Shown here piece by piece: positions 20,619 to 31,479 of a DNA stretch of 64,000 nt; position 1 is the stretch's first letter; each line of letters starts with the position of its first letter. Made by a program: the position numbers and the translations under genes. The stretch covers positions 34,824,297 through 34,888,296 of the forward strand of contig OY294068.1 in NCBI GenBank assembly GCA_958510875.1, given 5' to 3'. The DNA comes from Endomychus coccineus (Eukaryota; Arthropoda; Insecta; Coleoptera; Endomychidae). Under the pieces are notes generated by a model that made no database searches, had not been told where the DNA came from, and worked only from the letters and a program-made list of their open reading frames with translations.

Positions 20619-22345
20619 CAGTGGCGGAATTTTGGGGCCCCCTGCAAAATTCAATTGAAGGCCCCTGCCCCTTGAAAATAAAAAATTAAGCGCCATAAAT
20701 TTTAAAAACGTATATTTTTATAGGTATAACAAATAACAAGCACTGATTTTAAAACTCTACGGCGAGTTTCAGCATTAGTTAAGTTTTTAATGACTTTTTA
20801 AAATCTAATTTTGTGGCTTCATCAGCTTCAATAGCCAAAATTGCAAGACTGCTTAATCCTTCTTCTGTTATTGTTGTACATAATTTTTAGTGAGTTCTAT
20901 TTTGCTATATTTAATAATAGTTCTGCTAGTTCTTTTACCGATTTAATGTCAGAAAGTTCATCTTTAAAAATTGATAGTAAGTTTATTATTTGAACAGGAA
21001 ATCCTTCTGAAATATCATCTTTGTAATGGGTTACTAAATTTGATATTTTGACAGTTTAACTAGTGTTTTTCGATTTGAAAAATCAAATATTTCACAAACG
21101 CGATACAAGCCACTAAATCTATTGTTTAGTTCTCCACAAACTACGTCAAACACTTTTATATATACATTGATTCGGAAGATATCTGCGTAACTATCAAAAC
21201 GATGGTCCAGAGCTAGTTCAACACAATGCCGCTTAGTGACCGGTTTTCTTTTTTTCTTAAATTCAGTACTAACGTTCCATTTTCTAGCCAACTCTACAGC
21301 TTCATTCCTTAGAGTGTCATAGTCATTTCTTAATTTGCTTAAATGAATATGAACCCTTTTTAATGCATATACAGCTCTTTAGCTTGCAATAATTTTGATG
21401 CAAAGTTTACGTTACACATTAATTTTTTCGAGTATGATAGTTTTAAAAATAAATTCAAATGTAGCGATTTTGGTTTTAATATATAGCTTCTATTCGCTCA
21501 TCTCTCTTATTACTAAACAAAATTATTTTATCCAGTGCTTTGATAATGTCCAAGAACTTAACTGCCAGCAAAGATGTTACTCGGCCTGCCCAGCGTGTTT
21601 GATTTATTCTTTTTATAGTTATTTATTTTTCTCCTGATACTAAATCCATCCCACCGACATAAACTGTTTCCAAAAAATACATATATTTCTTCCAGAATTG
21701 CAATATATGACTGGATTTTTACAGAACACTTTACTGCATTGTCAACTACCAAATTTAAATTATGAGCTGCACTGTGGATGAAGGTGGCTTTCGGCTGTTT
21801 TTCTTTTATTAAAGCCTGAAGTCCCCCATACACTCAGCTCATAACAACTGCCCCATCGTAACCTTTATCGCGACACTTTTCAAAGCTGAATGAACATGCA
21901 CTTCTATAAATCCTAGAAAAAATTCTTTTATTTTTTTGACATTGGTTCACCATTTTCATTTATTGCAATTTCTACGTTTCTAATAATATTACTTGATATT
22001 ACTTAGGTCTTGATTTGTATCGATCATAACAGCCAAAAATAGAGGTTCTAGAACTGTTGATAATACAGGTTTTAACTTTATTACTGAAAATATGAATTAT
22101 TTCAACTTGTATTTGATTTTCAGCCAAAACTGGATTAGCTTGGACGTCCGTGTCCATGTTTTTATCTAATTTAGTCACTTCGGTGTCGGGGTCTGTTGCT
22201 GGAGTTTTAAAAAAGTTTGTAATTTTTGAATGTTTGTCCCGGCTGCTTAATAACACTTTTGTTGTAATTTCACATAGATGACACCTATTACATTAATACA
22301 TTTAGAAAACTCTATTGCTAGTCCCAGGGCCCCTTAGCCCCCCCC
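20619..22345 (-). mobile_element. hAT-superfamily element, internally decayed
   Basis: The left end cagtggcggaattttggggc begins at 20619 and has the CAGTGGCG-type start of ZMYM-like hATs. The right side near 22318-22335 has cagggccccttagcccccc, partly complementary, followed by a poly-C run. The minus strand holds transposase pieces in the correct order. About 1.7 kb remains, short of the usual length. Confidence 0.78.
20790..22256 (-). pseudogene. hAT (ZMYM-like) transposase pseudogene
   Basis: Minus-strand blocks in order: MLLSSRDKHSKITNFFKTPA (22256 downward), KCRDKGYDGAVVMS near 21870, GGLQALIKEKQPKATFIHSA then AHNLNLVVDNAVK (21833-21720), ARKWNVSTEFKKKRKPVTKR and VELALDHRFDSYADIFR (21290-21170), ISEGFPVQIINLLSIFKDEL near 20990, and GLSSLAILAIEADEATK at about 20850. 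These are consecutive regions of the TTF/ZMYM1-like hAT transposase. Frames are broken several times and the RSFSKLK dimerisation motif appears deleted. Non-functional. Confidence 0.82.
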
Positions 22346-22353
22346 CCCCCCCC
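22331..22353 (+). repeat. Poly-C run
   Basis: About 18 consecutive C residues after ccttag. Unusual in AT-rich DNA; possible expansion at the hAT end or an assembly artefact. Confidence 0.7.
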
Positions 22354-22444
22354 GCAAGGCTATCTGTTGCTGTATGGCTGCTGTGGAACATCCTGTATCT
22401 TCTTATACCATTTTCTGTACTATTTCCAACAATATATGGATTAT

Positions 22445-22815
22445 GTAGGCTATTTTTAAAAACTGATTTTATTAATAACCGTTCGTTTTTCACATGTTAT
22501 TTATTGGAATTTTAATTTAAGTAGGCTGCTACCATTGAATCTGACATAACAATTAGAAACAAGTACCATAACATTTTTAAGTAATCAAGTGACTTATTTG
22601 TACATTGGCTATGAAAAGTTGGCTTGTTTATTTCGTTCTGGAAGTGACTGTTGTTTCTTATTTTCCATACTGATTAATTAAAAATAGTATGGTACTTGTT
22701 TCTGATTGTTATGTCAGATTCAGTGACTTGCAGTCTACTTAAATTATTCTTTGAAAAAATAACGTGAAAAACGAACGTATTTTAATAAAGTTTTTCAAAA
22801 TAGACTACATAACTA
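22445..22815. repeat. Small palindrome inside the composite element
   Basis: atggattatgtaggctatttt (22436-22456) pairs with aaaatagactacataact (22798-22815), and cagattcaatggtagcag-type inner blocks pair around 22540 and 22700 (both carry tctgacataacaattag or its complement). The loop is about 110 bp. No coding. Confidence 0.75.
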
Positions 22816-22849
22816 TACAGGGTTAGCATTTGAAAAAGTGAGTTATTTA

Positions 22850-23245
22850 CTGTTTCGCGTTTGGGCACATCCTGATGTATACAGTAATTAGTCGTGGTTG
22901 ATCAATAAGCACTCGAATGAAAACAATGGACACTTTAATCCCTGATTTATTTCCAACAGTAAAGGCGTGAAGATTTTTCGAATAGGGCGCTGTTTCATTC
23001 TTTTTTCGACCATCAAATCTAAATTGTTCATAGTTCGCCTATTATTATGGGACTCATTTTCAACAGAACCAAAAGGGCTTTCCAAAGATGCGAAAATATA
23101 GGGGATTCGCATTAAAAAAACATTAGTTTGGTGCCCTGTATAGTCACACCATGTAAATTATCAACGGAAGAAAAAAAAACACTAGTCGATATCTCAGATA
23201 GCAACGGAGTTGTGGAGGTTCCTCGTATCCTGTATATACTCTATT
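22850..23245. repeat. Right inverted arm of the composite element
   Basis: Reverse complement of 20255-20605. A gtgccctgtatagtc motif at about 23131 again resembles foldback termini. Confidence 0.72.
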
Positions 23246-23249
23246 GTAA

Positions 23250-24565
23250 CTTCGTTATACAGCGGATAACAATTAATAGCAGAAAGTATATTTTGGATAC
23301 TTATGGGGATAGTATTCATTCAACGATATACCACACGTCCCATATGCTACTTTATCAAGGTTTTAGAATAATTTGTTCCGCCATCTTGGAGAATACTAAA
23401 AATGGTTGTAAAAGCCCCCTTTTATATTACCGAGGACTGATATATTCTATAAAATGTTTCAACATTATATGTATATAAATCAAGAACATAGGCCTAGGAT
23501 TTAAGCAAATAAAATGTGATCTGTAGAATTTCTCAACAGATGGCTAAGAATAATAGAATAATTACTTGAATAAACTATTATTAAACTACAATTCAAGCAT
23601 CAACATCTAGGTATAAGGTATATTAATATACTTAGATGAAGATAAGGAATATTCAAAAATTCTGTACAATTTGAACATTGTTCTGTTTCATCCCTCGATA
23701 TTGGCGTTAAACGAATAACTGCAGGAACTTTCAAGAATGCTCTGAATTCTATTTAAAAATTAAATTAAACGAATTAGTTGTACAACTAAGCACGCTAAAT
23801 TGGTATCATTGAGAGCTCACTTTTTTTAAAACTTTAATTTTGTACATGGCTACTTTTTGGGTACTGTCGTGATCATGAAATCATCTGCTTTTCATACCAA
23901 ACGCCTGAAGTTTTCTGGAGAGTGGCATCTAACGTATCTTGCTCATCGTAATACCTACCTTCTATGTGGAATTTCCTATAAATTTTGTTGATGTTGGTGA
24001 AGATTATCTTCAACCACGTAGTGGTTCTGGAATACAACTTTTCAATCGTTTTAATGTCTATTGATGAATTCGAAATAAACACATTATTCCATCTTTGCTT
24101 TAGGATGATTCATGCTGTTGCATTCGATAAAACTTTATTTCACATTTACCCAGACACAGTATTACATACTTATTCTAATTTTATTTGCGCTTTTCATCCA
24201 ATCAAATAATGAGTTTTATTTGAAAATGTCGCCGTCCATACCAGGCATAGTATAACAACGTGAATGAAGTATTCGATTCTCTGTTGAACCTCCAAACTGA
24301 TTTACAGATCGGGATGTATGTTCTTCAAATTTATTGGGTTTGAAGTACATGCTGAACTGAGATGTAACCGAATTCCAATATCCTAGTCCATGAGCGATGA
24401 GCAGATTTTAAATACACAATAAAAAATTCACTTTATAAGCTGCATTTATGACTAATAGTGTTCTTCTATTCATGCAATAGTACAGTCTAGAAAATTAGCA
24501 ACAATTATTTTATTTTATTATTTTATTGTGCGATTGTTCTTTGTAACAATAATGATTCTTGACCC
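23250..24565. other. AT-rich sequence, nothing recognised
   Basis: No motif-bearing frames or clear repeats. Confidence 0.45.
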
Positions 24566-24628
24566 AGTATGAATTATATATAAAAATTCTCGGGAAATAG
24601 GTCACATTAACACTTTGTTTTAAATTTT

Positions 24629-24654
24629 CGTCTTTACGTACATCAGAAGACTTA
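24629..24654 (-). ncRNA. Hammerhead-like motif with helix II deleted
   Basis: On the minus strand, gtcttctgatg runs directly into tacgtaaagac. Helix I strands and helix III remain, but helix II and GAAA are missing compared with the copy at 25398-25440. Certainly inactive; included as the partner of the intact-looking copy. Confidence 0.5.
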
Positions 24655-25099
24655 TTATGTCAAAAAGGGTTTATTAAAACTAATTATAGCACAAGCGTCC
24701 ATATCGCACAAATTTCAATCAAACAATCCCACACCGTCGAAACGAACAGAACCACGAATAATCGAAATTGTATCGTCAATATTAAAGTATAAAAAATTTT
24801 GTAACAGGAATCCACTATTCAGTAATATTCTTATAATATATAAGCACATGTTGGTAGTCTTATAACAACTGAAAATCGAATAAACTATTATGTTGAGTAT
24901 CTACTTTCGAACCAGATGTACGATTTATGAGGTACTTGAAAAAGGTCCTGTATTGGAATATTACTTTTAAGCATTCTTCCTAAAATATGCTTTTAACATT
25001 ATAAAGACGCATGTAGGAATTTGCAAGAGTTTTAATTGATTAAGTTAGTATAAATCTGACTTAATCCCTGAATATCATTCCTATGATTTACAGATTTGG

Positions 25100-25345
25100 A
25101 GTGACGTTATATGTGAATCATCTCCAGGATGATCTTTAATAATAATTGGTTTCCTTAGTTAAATTATTAACATTTTTGTAATCAAATTGATGGTTATAAT
25201 CAAAGCAGTGCTTAGCAAGGGCGGTGGAATTTTCTAAGTTTTTATTTCTTGTGCTATACTTATGGCCATAAATTCTTTTTTGTAAATATTGTTTAGAGAT
25301 TCCAGTATAAGTCCCATCGCAATCTAAACAATTTAATTTGTATTA
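25100..25345 (-). pseudogene. Penelope-like GIY-YIG endonuclease fragment
   Basis: Minus-strand frame reads KLNCLDCDGTYTGISKQYLQ, then KRIYGHKYSTRNKNLENSTA and KHCFDYNHQFDYKNVNN before a stop. The Cys-x2-Cys, the Tyr/Gly of the second half of the GIY-YIG core, the Arg and the downstream His-rich ALAKHCFDYNHQF block match the C-terminal endonuclease of Penelope-like retroelements. The domain nicks DNA to prime insertion in active relatives. Only this part remains. Confidence 0.8.
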
Positions 25346-25397
25346 TATTATATATATATATATAATTAGTTTTAATAAACCTTTTTTGACATAATGA

Positions 25398-25440
25398 GTC
25401 TTCTGATGATGGTCGTGAGACCGGAACGTACGTAAAGACG
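25398..25440 (+). ncRNA. Hammerhead-like ribozyme motif, family A
   Basis: Helix I strand GTCTT (25398-25402), core CTGATGA, extra T, helix II GGTC/GACC with GTGA loop, then GGAA (consensus GAAA, so A13 or an equivalent is changed), helix III ACGTACGT, A as cleavage nucleotide, AAGAC pairing back to GTCTT. Folding inferred by eye. The substitution in GAAA may reduce activity. Confidence 0.68.
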
Positions 25441-25484
25441 AAAATTTAAAACAAAGTGTTAATGTGACCTATTTCCCGAGAATT

Positions 25485-25735
25485 TTTATATATAGTTCTT
25501 TGTAACGGCAAAATGGCGTATTCTCAATTTGAAAACAAGCTGCTTAAAGTTGAAGGCTACAACGGACAATAATATTTAATAGTAGCTTCTTTGTAAGTGG
25601 TCGTAAACCCAAAATTTTCGTTTGCTGTTCAGAGGAATATTTCCGATATTTTATTACAACAAAATAATTTTGTGGCCATCCATAAAATCCAGTACCATCC
25701 ATAACATTTTAAATTAACTCCGAAATTAACTATAA
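25485..25735. other. Spacer between Penelope-like elements
   Basis: Nothing recognised. Confidence 0.35.
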
Positions 25736-26214
25736 AAGAGTTCACGCTGTGGATACACTAGAACAAACACTAAAAATAATAAAGAACCACCCTTATCCAC
25801 TAAAAATATTGTTAAAGTACTGATCGAGTACTGAGGACATTACAGCTACCAAGTAGCCATCATCAGAGTAAACTAAATTAGAAACGGAAATGTGCCTGTT
25901 TCAATACAATTTGGAATTATTAGGGTATATAAGGGATTATCCTCACCTGGAGATAAATCTGGATTCATTGAAATGCGGAAACTTTATCAAACGTTTTGCC
26001 TAAACTGTTTTTTGCTTGCCCGGACTTCTATAAACAGGTTGTATTGCAAATCTAGGGAACAATTTATGGAATTTATTAATTACTGAAGAATGATAAGGAA
26101 AGCTTTTGGATTAAATTGAACTATTTGAAGGTAGTGGCTCTAATTTCGTTAAAATATGTTCGGCTACCGTTAATTTTTCAACTGGTTGCGTTCCAATTTC
26201 CTTTATCGTTTAGA

Positions 26215-26480
26215 ATTTAAGTTATTGATCGGTTGAAAAACATTTTGCCCATATAAAGAAAAGTAATGGTGAACAATTGGCAGTAGCTGAATATATTTTA
26301 AACAATGGTCACACTATTTTTGAAGAAAGCTTATATCTCTTGAAACACAGTACCTAAGGTTAAATATCTAGGAATGAAGGGATGGATATGTATGAGCGAA
26401 AAAGCAATTTAATGAATTCCGATTTATCTACAGCGGAAGATATCCCCGGGACGTATTTAAGGGGGTGTAGGGGGTCCAAA
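26215..26480 (+). pseudogene. Penelope-like endonuclease C-terminal fragment
   Basis: One frame reads HFAHIKKSNGEQLAVAEYIL then NNGHTIFEESLYLLKHST, and another reads MDMYERKSNLMNSDLSTAED. Both blocks match the region after the GIY-YIG core of Penelope-like proteins (host-strand His block, then a basic SNLMNSD-like tail). A frameshift separates them near 26360. Confidence 0.72.
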
Positions 26481-26571
26481 CCCCCCATCGTGTCACTCAT
26501 GCATACAATAATCATTATTCTGCTGCATTTGAATAAATATGGCTAAACCAATCGAAAATTGGTTGTTAAAC

Positions 26572-26588
26572 ATAACCCCCCCCCCCCC
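26572..26588 (+). repeat. Poly-C run
   Basis: An uninterrupted run of C residues following cataa. Similar to the one at 22331. Confidence 0.6.
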
Positions 26589-26619
26589 ATTTAAAAGCTA
26601 TAAATATGTCCCCAATATT

Positions 26620-27080
26620 GCTTTATCAAACTGAGTTGGGGTCTTGGCCTTCGAGGCGAGCTGAACAAAAGACTTGCGGCGGGAGTCCCCATGCATGAGG
26701 CAGGTCAAGCTTCTTATCAAAGAGCCTGTGTGACATTAGAGTGATGACTGGAATTCTAACTGGTCACTGTCGTATTAACAAGCACCTTCATATTAAGGGC
26801 ATCTTAGATGACCCCATATGTAAGAAAGGCAGAGAGGTGGAAGAAACTGCCACTTACATCCTGTTGGATTGCCCAACGTTGACACTCCTCAGGCAACTAT
26901 ACTTCGGCGTTGTGGTGCTGCTCCCGGAAGAAGTGTTGGAAGCGAGCACTAGCGTTATTCTAGGTTTCTGGGGGGCAACAAACTTATTAGCTTATAGCTT
27001 CTGAATACGGGCGCAGAATGGACTCAATTCAGAAGCCTAAGTGCATAGAGGCTTAGAATCTCAGCCCGCAATTGATGATG
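26620..27080 (+). mobile_element. LINE 3' fragment inserted in the Penelope-like element
   Basis: Contains a frame at about 26700-27003 reading VMTGILTGHCRINKHLHIKG then ICKKGREVEETATYILLDCP, the C-terminal zinc-knuckle region of RNase H-bearing LINEs (LxTGHCRLNxHL). A (GAT)n-like gatgatgatgac at 27073-27084 is the probable 3' tail. Inserted in the sense orientation. Confidence 0.78.
26741..27003 (+). pseudogene. LINE ORF2 C-terminus
   Basis: About 87 codons without stops. The Cys-rich part is altered (CKKG for CxxC) compared with intact LINE knuckles. Truncated at the 5' side, so not a gene on its own. Confidence 0.7.
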
Positions 27081-27151
27081 ATGACGTCCCTGATATATCC
27101 TATTAATTCCAACTAGTATTTAAACAGGCTCATTTTCATTTCTAATTTATT

Positions 27152-27200
27152 TTACTCTGATGATGGCTACTTTGTAGCTGAAAGCTCTTCAGTACTTTAA
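27152..27200 (+). ncRNA. Hammerhead-like motif, family C (weak)
   Basis: CTGATGA at 27157-27163, extra T, helix II GGCTAC/GTAGCT with TTT loop, GAAA at 27180-27183. No convincing helix III or helix I follows. The inverse copy near 25825-25878 conserves CTGATGATGGCTAC but has GTAA in place of GAAA. Probably a decayed ribozyme. Confidence 0.42.
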
Positions 27201-27264
27201 CAGTATTTTTAGCGAATAACGCTGATTGTTTCTTATTTATCTTCATTTACATCACAATTATTTT

Positions 27265-28385
27265 CTTTCCGCTGGATTGAAGATTCGATTTTGGAAAAAA
27301 TGATAATAACGAGTTTACTAATGCTTTGGAAAGTTGCCCAATTACTTACCTATATCCATAAGCTCATAGCTTCAGCTTATGCCTAATGGATTTTGAACTG
27401 CTATCTCATATATCGATTACTTATATTCAAGTAAGTACACTCATTGACTTATTCTTAATCTTGAATAATTAAGGGGCGCAAGTGGTGCGGTACCATTTTC
27501 TTGGGCCATTGAATTTGATGACATCACGCTAATCATTTTATTGCCAGGAAAAATCCTTTCCAGAAGCGGTTATTAATAAATAATAGAAGCATATTAATGT
27601 GGGTTTTTGTTTTCAATAATATTCATTACTTCCATCTGTTTGTTACTCCATTTTTGAACGAGTTGCTGTTCCGCTAGTAAGTCAACGGATTAATTTTTGC
27701 TTCTACTAAGACGTTATTAATATGTTCATTTGAAACAACAATTACTGCCCCTTTCGAAACCGTTTTGATCAATCTTCAACCACCCAACAAGACTGTGGAT
27801 TGTCCCCATCTAGCTGACGTTTTCGAATAAGACATTTGATAACAGTTCGATAGTCAATTTTTGTCATTTCTGACATCGTGATAAACAAGTGACAGCTATA
27901 AGAAAACTAATTGACGGCAACCGATTTTTTTCGACCTGGGCGCTTGTGATTCGGCCGCAAGTGATTGGGAAAACATGGAAAATAATACTTTGAAATATCG
28001 CATAATGATCAAACAATAATAATTCTTGTAATGCATTTTGGAAATTAGGAGAAATATGTATCTTATTGCCTTGCTAGTTGATGAATATTGATATGAGGAC
28101 ATGTCAGTTCAATATAAAGTTATAAATTAAAAGTACTTTTAGTATATAAATTGACTGATAAGATAAGATAACGTGGTGCGTAAATATTGTTGAAGTTATT
28201 TAATAAATTATTATTCATCATTCAATTGATAAGCGAATATCAAACAATCTTGAGAGCATTAGTGAGCATATCAAAATTTCCTACAGCATTTATATGAAAC
28301 ATATTTTTTGATAACATCTAACATCGAACAGTGTTAGACTTATCGCTGTGCTAGAGCAATACTAAGACAACTTCAAAAAAATAGT
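27265..28385. other. AT-rich sequence, nothing recognised
   Basis: No coding resemblance or clear repeat. Confidence 0.4.
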
Positions 28386-28446
28386 GATATAATAGAATAA
28401 AACACTTTTACTTTGTTTTTTATCACATGTATTATAGAAACAAATC

Positions 28447-28485
28447 GTGACTATAGTTTCGACAGTAGCGTGTCATCTTCAAACG
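28447..28485 (-). ncRNA. Hammerhead-like ribozyme motif, family E (minus arm)
   Basis: On the minus strand: TTGAAGA core, extra T, helix II GACAC/CTGTC around GCTA (one mismatch region), GAAA, helix III ACTATAGT, then C as cleavage nucleotide (GUC triplet). Core position 3 is U rather than C. Confidence 0.55.
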
Positions 28486-28495
28486 ATACTATGTA

Positions 28496-28538
28496 TGCTT
28501 GAAGATGACACGCTAGTGTCGGAACTATAGTCATCACG
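28496..28538 (+). ncRNA. Hammerhead-like ribozyme motif, family E (plus arm)
   Basis: TTGAAGA at 28499-28505, extra T at 28506, helix II GACAC/GTGTC with GCTA loop (28507-28520), GGAA at 28521-28524, helix III A24-T31, C25-G30, T26-A29, then C28532. The GAAA box is altered to GGAA in this arm, while the opposite arm keeps GAAA. Confidence 0.55.
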
Positions 28539-28649
28539 ATTTGTTTCTATAATATATGTGATAGAAAAAAAATGAAAGTGCTTTATTTTATTATATCAAT
28601 ATGAAAAATTATCACAAAGTGATGGCTTCCACCGTTGAATTTTTTCAAA

Positions 28650-30158
28650 AAACTTATTTTTGTTATTAATACAAATAATCAAAATGGTTTAACTTATAAA
28701 CTGAGTGTATGCACCATTTTTAAGCTTTTATTAAATTTGTTGTTATTCCAAAAAAATCTTTTAAGTTGACCTTGTTTTGTACCAGATTTTTCTTTTAACA
28801 TTTTGGTTTATTCTGATATTCGCTTTAAGTTATCTTCATATTGAACGAAAACTATGATTATTTGTTGTAGTGTAAACACATTTTGTCAAATTTGTCTTAG
28901 TATTGCATATAAATGGGAATTTGTTTTTGTTTAAATCTTTTTTCTTCACATTTCTCTTACTGTTGCACTGGCTTTTCCTAGAAGAAGTATTATTTTCATC
29001 AAAAATACTTTTCCTAGATGTTTGTTTAAAAAAGTACTATTTTCATTAAAAAAATGTAAGTATAAAATTAAATTGGAAATTTTAAACAACTTTAAATCTA
29101 AGTAATTTGTACTCAAAACCCAACCAACGAACCACTCACTTTATTCATTTCATTTTGGTGTCCAATTTTATTGACTTTAGGTTTTTACAAAATTGATGGT
29201 ACTGTTACTGGAATGTGCGGCAAAAGGCTTAATAAACTTTTTATTGGTAATGTTCGGTTCTTCGTTATATGCCGATGGCAGGTTATTTGTAGTAACATTT
29301 TTTTGACAAGTTACAATTTTGATTTTTCTGTGCATGGTGTCTTCAAAACTTTCATTGTAAAAAATGCTATTTTTGTTTATTCGACAAACTTGAATATTAT
29401 TCTACTCAACTTTTTCTCCGGTTGTATTTTGTAACAAAAGCTAAATTATTATAAAACCAACCTGATCTAAAACGCGCAATCCTCAGCGGCAGATTGTGCA
29501 ATTTCCTTAACTACTTCAAGAAGTCGTTTTGTCCTTCAAGTTATTTTCATAATGAACAGTATAACTATCATTAAACGAGAACAAACACCACTGTTACTTG
29601 AGAACTCTTCATTGTTAACTGAATCTCTGGTGCAAGAAAAAGACAAGTTGAAATGAATGTAAGACATCATTGAGAAATTACAGAAACTGCAAGCGCAATA
29701 GTAAAAACAAGTAAAAAAGAATCGACTTAAACATTTTTGTATACGTTTTGGCGCAGCATAAGGATATTTCAAAATGTTTTACACTACAAATTGTGGGCTA
29801 TAAAGAATTTATCTGTATGACAAAATAAAATGTTTAAAGTTGTCTTTTTATTGCACAAAAATAAATGAGGGTTGAAAAAATACAACACTAGTGTACGTGT
29901 TTTTTTGAACTTATGAAATATCCGTTCTAGAAGTGTTACACTATTGCACCAGCAAATATAGCAATCTAACTTGAGATTTTTTTTAAGTTGTAGTATTGTT
30001 CTAGCTCAGCGATATATTACCCGGTATAGCAATACAGTATTCTTATGTCACTTGATTAAGCTCATTTTACTTCCAATTCATAATTGCAATTCAATAGGTC
30101 TACTATGTTCATTAAATTTTGAAAAATTATACATGCAAACAAGAAAGAAATACATTTG
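28650..30158. other. AT-rich sequence with a decayed coding scrap
   Basis: Around 29545-29700 plus-strand frames read REQTPLLLENSSLLTESLVQ and DIIEKLQKLQAQ, suggestive of a coiled-coil end of a protein, with stops between. On the minus strand near 29190-29380 a frame runs KIVTCQKNVTTNNLPSAYNE. Neither is recognisable as a family. The rest shows nothing. Confidence 0.3.
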
Positions 30159-30159
30159 C

Positions 30160-31475
30160 TAGTACAGTCATTTCATGGATTTTTTTGAGATTTGGTACTT
30201 TTTTTTCCGACTTTAGGTTTGAAAATACAGAAAAATAGGAATTTTTCCGTAGATTACGAAAAAAATAGTGGCTGAAAACCTCCAATGAAGGAAAATGTCT
30301 TAATTTATATATATACGATTTTCCGTGTTTTCCGGGAAGGAACACTTATATCTTCGAAAATAAGCATTTTAGAAGGAAAAGTTTCAAACAAAAGTTGTTC
30401 AGCATAATATTTTATATAGCAATCGACTATTCTGAATTTAATTTTCATCGAATTTTCCAAGCATTGGATGGGAAAACAAAATATTTTCGAATAAGAACTA
30501 TATATGAGAAACAATTGCATTTGGCTGGTAAATATGGTATGATAATTTTATATTGGGGTATATATCGTTACTGTAAATGATTATAATTGAGAATTTTCCA
30601 ATATTTGCCCTAATTTTCCGGGTTGTTGTTTTGTTGTTTCTTTCAATTTAGCATTTGTTTTTCCTAAATAATCACATCGTGACCCCATTTCTATTGTTTT
30701 TATTATTCGTGTTTTACCGAGATATTAACCATTTCAGTGTTAGTGAAATTTTGAGCCATAATTTCATAAAATTTGTACGGAAAGCAAAGTAAAAACTGAC
30801 AGTTTTGAGAATAAATTCTCCAAATGCCAAAATGACATTAGAAAAGCAAAGGCAACTAAGGTATTTTAATCAAGTAAAATTAGTAAGCCAAAATTGCAGA
30901 GACTCAAAAATTAATTTTTTCAAGCTAATCCGTTGATTTTATCGAAATTTTCTAAGAGTAAGAAAAGTTTTCAAATAAAATAAGCTATCTACGTAAAAAA
31001 TATAGAGTGAATTACATTGACCACAAAAAAGTTCTGGACACTTTTCCCGTTACATCCTCAAGTTTGAGCCATTTCTATGGTCTCTAAGGCTTTGTGCTCC
31101 ACTGTCAAAAACGGCTATTATTAACAGTAACTCACCTGCCAAATATTATAAAAGTCCTCCATCACGTTCTCAAGTTATACCGAAAATACAAAATTATTTT
31201 TGCAACTTTGAAGCCCTCTACCGGCTAAACAAGACACTTGAGGCAAAAGTAAAAAGGCTCATCAAATTTTTTTCGAATCAAAGAATCTTCGGTTTTATTT
31301 TGGCTACGCAGTTCGAGGACATCCTGTATATATATATAAATTAACACCTTTTCCTTCATTGGAGATTTTCAGCCACTATTTTTTTCGTAATCTACGGAAA
31401 ATTTCCTAACTTTCTGTATTTTCAAACCTTAAGTCCGAAAAAAAGTACGACCAATCCATAAAATGACTGTACTAT
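30160..31475. mobile_element. TIR element carrying an inserted DUF4817-type arm
   Basis: TIRs of about 140 bp: left tagtacagtcatttcatgga at 30160, right tccataaaatgactgtacta ending near 31475. They are complementary through ggctgaaaacctccaatgaa (30271) and its partner near 31360. The interior 30310-30620 has no coding. 30625-31338 is a copy of one terminal arm of the 40475-42787 element. Inference: a non-autonomous element later hit by another. Confidence 0.78.
30625..31338 (-). repeat. Solo terminal arm of the DUF4817-type element
   Basis: Nearly identical to the reverse complement of 40475-41175 and, for its last 600 bp, to 42190-42787. It includes the arm terminus (gttcgaggacatcctgtata). 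No transposase gene is attached, so it is a truncated copy carrying one end. Confidence 0.85.
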
Positions 31476-31479
31476 GCCG

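Larger units (their letters stand above)
24570..25480 (-). mobile_element. Penelope-like element remnant with inverted ends
   Basis: Both borders carry ctcgggaaataggtcac (24589-) or its complement (to about 25482), each next to a cgtctttacgtac hammerhead-type segment, in inverse orientation. Between them the minus strand codes a GIY-YIG endonuclease fragment. This fits the inverted pseudo-LTR arrangement of PLEs. The RT domain is missing, so the copy is not autonomous. Confidence 0.8.
25740..27260 (+). mobile_element. Second Penelope-like element family, inverted ends
   Basis: The ends 25740-25960 and 27090-27260 are diverged reverse complements sharing tagccatcatcagagtaaa and its complement. 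Between them lies a PLE C-terminal coding fragment in the plus sense and an inserted LINE tail. CTGATGATGG-type hammerhead-like motifs sit in both ends. Confidence 0.72.
28390..28645. repeat. Palindrome holding two opposed hammerhead-like motifs
   Basis: aacacttttactttgttttt (28402-) pairs with the complement near 28565-28590, and the arms stay complementary to a centre at about 28492 (gaagatgacacgct repeated in inverse). The outer right flank gtgatggcttccaccgttg also occurs at the border of 15510-15845. No ORF. Read as a non-autonomous, Penelope-related unit. Confidence 0.8.

Noticed and set aside
27157..27200. Active family C hammerhead
   Set aside because: CTGATGA, helix II and GAAA are present, but I could not pair helix III or helix I, and the partner copy has lost GAAA. 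Kept only as a weak motif.
29536..29800. Coiled-coil protein exon
   Set aside because: LLLENSSLLTESLVQ looks heptad-like, but stops interrupt it within 40 codons and no splice context was found.
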